A stretch of DNA of 64,000 nt from Peromyscus leucopus (taxonomy: Eukaryota; Chordata; Mammalia; Rodentia; Cricetidae), in the NCBI RefSeq assembly GCF_004664715.2, contig NC_051066.1:76171147-76235146 (forward strand), given 5' to 3'. Each line of letters opens with the position of its first letter. Within the stretch, counting starts at the first letter, position 1. The notes beneath the pieces were generated by a model. That model was not told the origin of the DNA, did not search any database, and worked only from the letters and a program-made list of their open reading frames with translations. Positions 57,868-64,000 of the stretch are shown here, piece by piece. The position numbers and the translations under genes are program-made.

Positions 57868-58296
57868 TGTGTGATGGTAAATTTTGACTCTCAACATAGT
57901 AGAATTTAGAATCACCACAGAAACAAGTCTCTAGTCATGTCTGTGAGGCAGTTTCCAAATTAGGCTAATTTAGGTAGGAAGACACACACTCTAAATGTAC
58001 ATGGCACCAATCAGTGAGCTGGTGTCCCTGACAGAAGAAGAAGAAGAAGAAGAAGAAGAAGAAGAAGAAGAAGAAGAAGAAGAAGAAGAAGAAGAAGAAA
58101 GCTAGTTGAGCAGCAGTATTCATCAGTCACTGCTTGCTGACTGCAGATACAATGTGACCAGATACCCCAAGCTCCTGCTACCATGTGTTCCCTACTATGA
58201 TGGACTGGGCCTTTGAAACCATTATGCAAACTAAACCTTTCTTTCTATAAGTAGTTTCTTACCAGGTGTTTTAATACAAAACAAATAACTAGTACA
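57868..58296 (+). mobile_element. LTR-like rodent repeat with internal (GAA)n expansion
   Basis: GATGGTAAATTTTGACTCTCAAC, AATTTAGAATCACC, TTAGGTAGGAAGACACAC, TGATGGACTGGGCCTTTGAAACC and CTAAACCTTTCTTTCTATAAGTAG follow the complement of the 35,734 family, ending ACTAGTACA. A long GAA array sits at 58,033-58,099. Confidence 0.65.
58033..58099 (+). repeat. (AGA)n trinucleotide array, ~22 units
   Basis: Pure AGA/GAA array of 67 nt. The purine strand can form triplex DNA, as known for expanded GAA repeats. A 72-codon minus frame that reads it as poly-leucine is an artefact. Confidence 0.98.
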
Positions 58297-58566
58297 AGTA
58301 GAATACATGCACAGCATTCTGGAGGTCAAGGGCATCGCAAATGAGACTAAAAGCTTCAAAGGGGTCAACAGAATTGAAAGAGCTCTGATATGGCTAGCGC
58401 TGGTTCAAATGCATGAGCTTCAATAAGATAATTAGCAAAGAGATGACAAATTAAGTCAATTAATACCCATTTTGAATATGAGCTGAGTTCTCACTTAAAC
58501 AGACCAACTACTACAATCTAACTGCTCATTAAAATTACCAACTGCCAATGTTAAAATAAAAATCCT

Positions 58567-58775
58567 AGGAGCAGGAGAGGTGGCTGTCTCAGCAGTTAAG
58601 AACATTGGCTGCTCTCTCAGAGGTTAGTTCAATTCCCAGCAACCACATGGCATCTCACAACCATCTATAATAAGATCTGATGCCTTTCTTAAGTGCAAGA
58701 ATACATAAAGATAGAGCACATACACTATGTAAAATACATACATGCATACATACATACATATTTTTAAAAATACAA
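58567..58775 (+). mobile_element. B2 SINE
   Basis: GGAGCAGGAGAGGTGGCTGTCTCAGCAGTTAAGAACATTGGCTGCTC head, TTCAATTCCCAGCAACCACATGGCATCTCACAACCATCTATAATAAGATCTGATGCC body typical of B2, with an ATACATAC-rich tail. Confidence 0.92.
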
Positions 58776-58781
58776 ATCCTG

Positions 58782-58939
58782 GGCCAGGCGGTATTGGCAC
58801 ATGCCTTTAATCCCAACACTCAGGAGGCAGAGCCAGCAGATCTATGTGAGTTCAAGGCCATCCTGGGCTACTGAGTGAGTTTCAAGAAGGGCACAAAGCT
58901 ACACAGAGAAACCCTGTCTCAAAACACCAAAAAAAAAAA
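58782..58939 (+). mobile_element. B1 SINE
   Basis: GGCCAGGCGGTATTGGCACATGCCTTTAATCCCAACACTCAGGAGG through AGCTACACAGAGAAACCCTGTCTCAAAACACC and an A tail. It abuts the B2 tail. Confidence 0.95.
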
Positions 58940-59330
58940 TCAAATTTATTCCAAGGCTAAGGTAAGGTAATCCAAGGCTCAGGCTAAGATCCTAAGACAA
59001 AATATTCTTTTTATTCTAATATTCATCCCAAACTATGCATGCATACATTAGTCAATATAGTTCCCCAAAGAGCTTACAGAAATTGTAAGGATCAGCATGA
59101 TGGCAAAGAACAAATATGGCATTTGCACATTTTAGATCTATAGAAAATGTTAGTTTCTTGTACATTAAAGCCTACTATAACTCCAAAGGCCAAAGACTTT
59201 ATAGCCCAATTTCTGTTCATTCCAAGAAATCTCCTTAGTCTCATCTGGAAACCTCTCTCTCAGTAGAGTTGAAATCACTTTGGTAAATGCAGACTGAGCC
59301 ATTTTCTACTGGAAAGGAACCTTTATAAGT
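58940..59330. other. Unique sequence, no recognisable feature
   Basis: Nothing recognised. Confidence 0.5.
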
Positions 59331-59344
59331 AGTTCTGAAGTTAA
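59331..59344. repeat. L1 target-site duplication, left copy
   Basis: AGTTCTGAAGTTAA is repeated perfectly at 61,493-61,506. Confidence 0.93.
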
Positions 59345-60518
59345 CAATCCAATTAAAAAATGGGCTACAGATCTAAACAGAGAATTCGCAACAGAAGAAT
59401 CTCAAATGACTGAAAGACACTTAAGGAATTGCTTAACATCCTTAGTCATCAGAGAACTGCAAACCAAAATGACTCTGAGATACCACCTTACACCTGTCAG
59501 AATGGTAAGAGCAAAAGCACTGCAGACAGCTTACGTTGGAGAGGATGCGGAGCAAGGGGAACACTCCTCCACTTTTGTAGGAATGCAAACTTGTACAGCC
59601 ACTTTGGAAATCTGTGTGGCAGTTTCTCAGAAAATTGGGAATCAACCCCTCTCAAGACCCAGCAATACCACTCTTGGGTATATATTCAAGGAGTGCTCAA
59701 TCATACCACAAGGACACATGTTCAACTTTGTTCATAGCAGCATTATTCTTAATAGCCACAACCTGGAAACAACCTAGATGCCCCCCTCAACCAAAGAACG
59801 GATAAAAAAAAATGTGGTACATATATAGAATGGAGTACTACTCAGCAGTAAAAAACAATGACATCATGAAATTGGCAGGCAAATGGATGGAACTAGAAAA
59901 AAATTATCCTGAATGAGGTAACCTGTAGCAGGAATTTTTAAAGTTCTTATTAATAAAATCAAACCCGAGGCCAGTTATTGGGGTCCATGCTGGTAGATCA
60001 GAGAGACAGAACAAACCACAGCTATCTCACCTCGCCGGATCCTCAGCTGGTCTTGTCTCCTCAGACTGGAGGCCTCTGAGTCCTCATCCGGAATGGGTCT
60101 CAGCTGAATTACTGCTCAAAAGCCTGAATGCTTAACCAGCCAAAATCTCTAACCAGCCAAATGCTTAACCAGCCAAATTCTTCTAGTTTCTCGTCCTCAC
60201 GCCTTATATATCTTCCTGCTTTCTACCACCACTCCTGGATTAAAGGCTGGCTTTCTGGATTAAAGGCGTGTCACCATGCTTGGCTGTTTCCAATGTGGCC
60301 TTGAACTCACAGAGATCCAGAGGATTTCTATCTCTGGAATGCTAGGATTAAAGGTGTGAGTGCCACCATTTTCTAGCCTTTGTATCTAGTGGCTGTCTGT
60401 TCTCTGACCCCAGATAAATTTATTAGAATACACAATATTTTGGGGGACACAATACCCCCACAGTAACCCAAACTCAGAAGGACAAACATGGTACGTATTC
60501 ACTCATAAGTGGAACTAG
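59345..60518 (+). pseudogene. L1 ORF2 C-terminal remnant, frameshifted and LTR-interrupted
   Basis: Segments 59,406-59,777 and 59,429-59,737 carry the ORF2 C-terminal motifs in alternating frames ([38 protein letters not shown]), showing at least two frameshifts. After the LTR the last codons resume at 60,469, and the stop is at about 60,516-60,518. It lacks the endonuclease and reverse transcriptase domains and is non-functional. Confidence 0.92.
59924..60462 (-). mobile_element. Solo ERVK-type LTR with B1-derived U3 segments
   Basis: TGTAGCAGGA ... CCCCACA termini with perfect 6-bp duplications GTAACC at 59,918-59,923 and 60,463-60,468. On the minus strand the order is TGTGGGGGTATTGTG, AATAAATTTATCTGGGG, a B1-like block (GTGGCACTCACACCTTTAATCC to GAGTTCAAGGCC), a second block (GGTGACACGCCTTTAATCC), a TATA-like GATATATAAGG, then repeated GGCTGGTTAAGCATT units and the 3' end CTGCTACA. 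The diverged copy at 656-1,015 shares this layout. Length is 539 bp. Confidence 0.88.
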
Positions 60519-61492
60519 ACATAAAGCAAAGGATAACTAGACTACAACCCACAGCTCCAGAGAAGCTAGGAAAAAAGGAGGACCCTAAGAGGAATTCATG
60601 GATTTCCCTGGGAAGGGAAAATAGATGAGAGCTCCTGAGTAAACTGAGGAGGGGCCACAGAGGTTAGGGGATGGAGGATGAGAACATAAGGGAATAGGAT
60701 GGTCAAGCTGGAACAGGGACGGAGTGGGAGAGCAACGAAAGAGATATCTTGATAGAGGGAGACATCATGGGTATAGAGAGAAACCTGGTGCTAGGGAAGT
60801 TCCCAGGAATCTACAAGGACAATCCCAGATTAGACTACTATCAATAGTGGGGAGGGTATTTGAGCTGGCTTACCCAGGTAATAAGAATGGTGAATACCCT
60901 GACTGTTATCTTAGAGCCTTCATCCAGTAACTGATGGAAGCAGATGCAGAGATCTGCAGCCAAGTACCAGGTCGAGCTCCAGGAGTCCAGTTGAAGAGAG
61001 GGAATACAGATTCTATGAGCAGGGAACATCAAGATCATGATGTGGAAACCTACAGAGACAACTGAACCAAAATAGTTCAGTTTATGAACTTTAGACCAAC
61101 AGCTGTGGGGCCTGCATGAGACTGGACTAGGCCCTCTGAATAAGTGAGACAGTTGTGTAGCTTGGTCTGTTTAAGGGGCCCCTGGCAGTAGGATCAGGAT
61201 CTCTCCCTGGTGCATAAGCTGGCTTTTTGGAGCAGATTACCTATGATGGGACATCTTGCATAGCCTTAATGCAGGGGGAGGGTCTTGGGCCTGCCTCAAC
61301 TGAATGTACCAGGCTTTGCTGACATCCCATGGGAGGCCTTACCTTTTCAGAGGAGTGAATGGGGAGCTGGAAGGAGAAGTCTGGGAGGGGAGTGGGAGGA
61401 GGGAAGAGAGGGGGATCTATGATTGGTATGTAAAATGAATAAAAAATTTCTTAGTAAAGAAAAAAAGGGCTTTAAAATAGAAAAAAAAAAGA

Positions 61493-61506
61493 AGTTCTGA
61501 AGTTAA
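61493..61506. repeat. L1 target-site duplication, right copy
   Basis: Perfect 14-bp match to 59,331-59,344. Confidence 0.93.
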
Positions 61507-63248
61507 ATTTACCCAACCTTAAGTTTTCATAAGCTCACATTGTATTTCTACATAATAAAAGCAAATACACCTAGCTCCTGGCATAGTTACAAACAGTAGT
61601 TCCTGACTCACTACTTGGAGAACTCTATCTATAAGAGAGCCTCAGAGGTCTCCAGGGAAGGAAGAAGGATAAACACTCCTTTTGGAGCTTGGGTTTTAGA
61701 TTTCACTGCATGTGAGTCTAGACTCATACAAAGGGCATAGCATCCTCCCATTCATACCTTAGCCATGAAATGTCCATTACAATTTTATAACCACTGCACG
61801 TGGGGAACAAGGAAAGTTCTCCAGTCAGGAAATGACATACTGTTCATGCCTTCTTGAAAAGTGGAAGAATTCCCAATTCTGCTAGTCGTAGCCACCACCT
61901 GACTTTATTAGACGTGATATTGTATCCCTTTTAGTAGAGTTAAACCTTCTTGGCCTTTATTTTCCCCTTAAGCCCTGTGTCTGGACACCTCACTGCTAAA
62001 CTGACTATGGACTCTAGCAAGTAAGTTAGCAAACATTTACAGCTTTGGATCTAAGACTTCAAATTTATTTAAGCCTATAAAATCTCTTCGTCATCCTCAT
62101 GTGATTTTTTTTTTCTGGAGAAAAATGTCCAACAGATTCCTAATCTATAGTTGTCTTATATGTCTGGAAGAGTATGGCCCTAAGAGTGCAGTGGGGGCAG
62201 ACTTCTACCGTTACACAGTTCAGAAGTGGAGGGTTTGCTTGGTTTTTAGACCCAAGACCTGGATAACCATTTTTGCAGCAGCAGAAATACTTTCAGATGT
62301 CATGTCTTCCCTCACAACTTCAGTTGTGCTTCCCATGTAATGTCTCTTTTATTCCCCCATGTCTTTAAGAAAATTCAGCTGTGTTTTTAACAGTTTGTCT
62401 TGTTTCCTAAGTTATGGTTTTTTTTCTTCTGTATCAGGTACAGCACAGTCACTCTTTCCAAAGAGAAACTGGTGTTCTAACTGCACCTAGTCCTTTTCAA
62501 CTGGCTTGTGAGTGTTGAGACTCCTCTACATTTATTTTTGCCTTGTTTTACATGAATTTGAATCATTAAGATACTTAAATCATTTGGGTACTTGATAATG
62601 CATAATTCATAAGAAAACAGCCAACACAAAGGTTGAGTAGATGAGAGGAAAATTGAAAAGCAAAAAGAAAGTGATGGAAACTACAAATTTTTGAAGCATT
62701 GATATGCTATGCATGTGGAGTGTTTTTGGCTTTGGGGTGAGAATAGAATATTTAACAAGTCTATATATTTAAATAAAACATTTGAGAACCAAATATAATA
62801 ACATGACAGTGCTTTGGAAAGTATAAAGTATTATATCAAAATAAGGGACTCGTTTAAGTAGCCATCACTATTCAATAAGATGTCACTAACAACTGTATTT
62901 AAGGAAAGATGTGATCAGAACTGCCAGCCAGCATTTCAGAATGCTTTGGGTGAGTGAGGCTAGCTTCCCTTCCAGGCCTGGCCAGTGAGAGTAAACTGGC
63001 AATAATTTCAATGTCTAAGACTTTGGCAAACAAATACTTTGTCAAAGATAAGACAAGGTTTTCCAGCCCCGAAAGGGAAATGCCACCTGGTCCCTGCCTC
63101 TGGCCTAAATTTAGTCAACAGAGAGCTGCCTCATGGGTCCAGGGTAGAGAAAAATAATAGCTGAGATCAAAGCTGTCAGAGCTCTGCGCCAAATTACATT
63201 CACCAGCTGCATCTACACAAGGACCTCCCGGTTATGGCCAAGAATAAA
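61507..63248. other. Unique sequence, no recognisable feature
   Basis: No named repeat. A frame at 62,101-62,340 (79 codons) has no motif. Confidence 0.5.
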
Positions 63249-63844
63249 TCAGACCCTCTGACTCTGAGGTTTCCAGGACACATGGGGTAGGGCTGGAGGT
63301 GGAGATGACCTCGGGATAATGGGGACATTCATCACCGCCCCTTCGGGTACTATCAGATCTAGGATTGAATCACCCTCCGTAATCTGTTCCGCCAAGCTAC
63401 TGTATGAACCCTGGCAAATACTTCCCAGAGACTCGGTTGGAGCAGTTCCTCGGGGTGTTCCATGCGCCCTGCATTCGTTGATGGATGAAGGAAACATTTG
63501 CCAGGTGAAGGTACATCCAGAATGAACATCCGCCAACCCTGGAAGCACTCGGAAAGAGTCCAGGGAGAACAAGTGTCCATCTCCAAAGCCACAGAATGAG
63601 AGCCTGGTGGGAAGGCATGGTTTGCCTCCAGGCCCTCCTGGTGGGAGGAAAACACAAAGTATATCACAACATAAAAATGACCTGCTTTGGAGTCAGGAAA
63701 TCCATCCATCAGAACTGCTGTGGAGAAATCAGCTGTCCTGGAATTCAGTAAACTTGTTTCTCCTTGTGATTGTGAAAAGGTGGCCAGCCTAGGTTTAGAC
63801 CACGCCATGGCTCCACTTCCTGTGCTCCTCTGCAAGGACAACAT
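63249..63844 (-). other. Overlapping open frames, longest of the window; product unknown
   Basis: Minus-strand frames of 161 codons (63,359-63,844) and 107 codons (63,249-63,572) overlap in different frames. The 161-codon frame starts MLSLQRSTGSGAMAWSKPRL and shows no signal peptide, membrane segment, repeat or known motif. The segment has more CpG dinucleotides than its surroundings. I treat it as probably non-coding, but it is the best place to look for an unannotated exon. Confidence 0.2.
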
Positions 63845-64000
63845 TGAACAATGGAACTTCTGTTAGGGAGAATCATCAAGGACTCTGTGCATCAATACTG
63901 TCTTTTTCTTATGCACTGTCTCAGGAGGTATGCCTCTCACACAGCACCCATCTACCTGGCCAGTATGAATCAACCTCCAGGGCACTCTGTCCCACACAAG
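63845..64000. other. Unique sequence to window end
   Basis: Nothing recognised. Confidence 0.5.

Larger units (their letters stand above)
59345..61492 (+). mobile_element. 5'-truncated L1 (Lx-type) split by a solo LTR
   Basis: The L1 begins inside ORF2 (CAATCCAATTAAAAAATGGGC) and ends with an A-rich tail after GGTATGTAAAATGAATAAAAAA. Its perfect 14-bp target duplication lies at 59,331-59,344 and 61,493-61,506. The 3' UTR (60,519 onward) parallels that of the 38,869 L1. An ERVK LTR interrupts ORF2 at 59,923. Confidence 0.95.

Noticed and set aside
58011..58229. Poly-leucine frame, possible membrane peptide
   Set aside because: It is the minus-strand reading of the GAA array.

Overview
The window is nuclear DNA from a rodent, most likely a cricetid (hamster, vole or deer-mouse group). 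It carries rodent-only SINEs (B1, B2/B3, B4), Lx-type L1 3' ends, rodent ERVK solo LTRs and very long pure dinucleotide arrays. The young B1 copies at 17,092, 33,187 and 33,710 carry the 'aggaaaggcgcaaagctacac' variant of the B1 right half, which I associate with Cricetidae rather than Mus or Rattus. That assignment rests on memory of the repeat families and was not checked by a search.

I find no protein-coding gene, tRNA, rRNA or other classical RNA gene that I can defend. Every recognisable coding segment is a decayed retroelement remnant. The window therefore reads as intergenic or deep-intronic DNA shaped by successive waves of mobile elements.

Layout. 0-1.3 kb: repeat cluster with a 38-nt A tail, a degraded ERVK LTR and a B3 SINE. 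1.3-9.9 kb: mostly unique DNA with old L2, MIR, B1 and B4 remnants. 9.9-17.7 kb: B1 copies and three ERVK solo LTRs with 6-bp target duplications (10,611; 11,941; 17,285), plus large microsatellites. 17.7-32 kb: largely unique, with MIRs, a solo LTR with a 5-bp target duplication (23,343), an Lx L1 3' end and microsatellites. 32-38.4 kb: ancient repeats, an inverted pair of young B1s, L2, MIR and LTR-like elements. 38.85-43.34 kb: the most interesting locus. 43.3-53.9 kb: mostly unique, with an LTR-like element, a 5'-inverted L1, a hAT-Charlie element and a speculative promoter/exon candidate at 47.5-47.8 kb. 53.9-61.5 kb: three L1 3' segments, two of them split by ERVK solo LTRs, together with B1/B2 SINEs and a long GAA array. 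61.5-64 kb: unique DNA, including the longest open frame of the window, which has no recognisable product.

Main discovery. At 40,636-43,304 a non-coding ERVK-class element has the structure R-U5-PBS-internal-PPT-U3-R-poly(A), not LTR-internal-LTR. It begins exactly where the 150-nt R region begins, ends where R ends, is followed by an A tail, and is flanked by a short duplication ending ATGATTC. This is the signature of retroviral-type RNA copied back by L1 machinery, as described for human HERV-W processed copies. It sits in the A-rich tail of an Lx-type L1 that has its own perfect 17-bp target duplication. Two further L1s nearby were hit by ERVK elements, both leaving solo LTRs with perfect 6-bp duplications.
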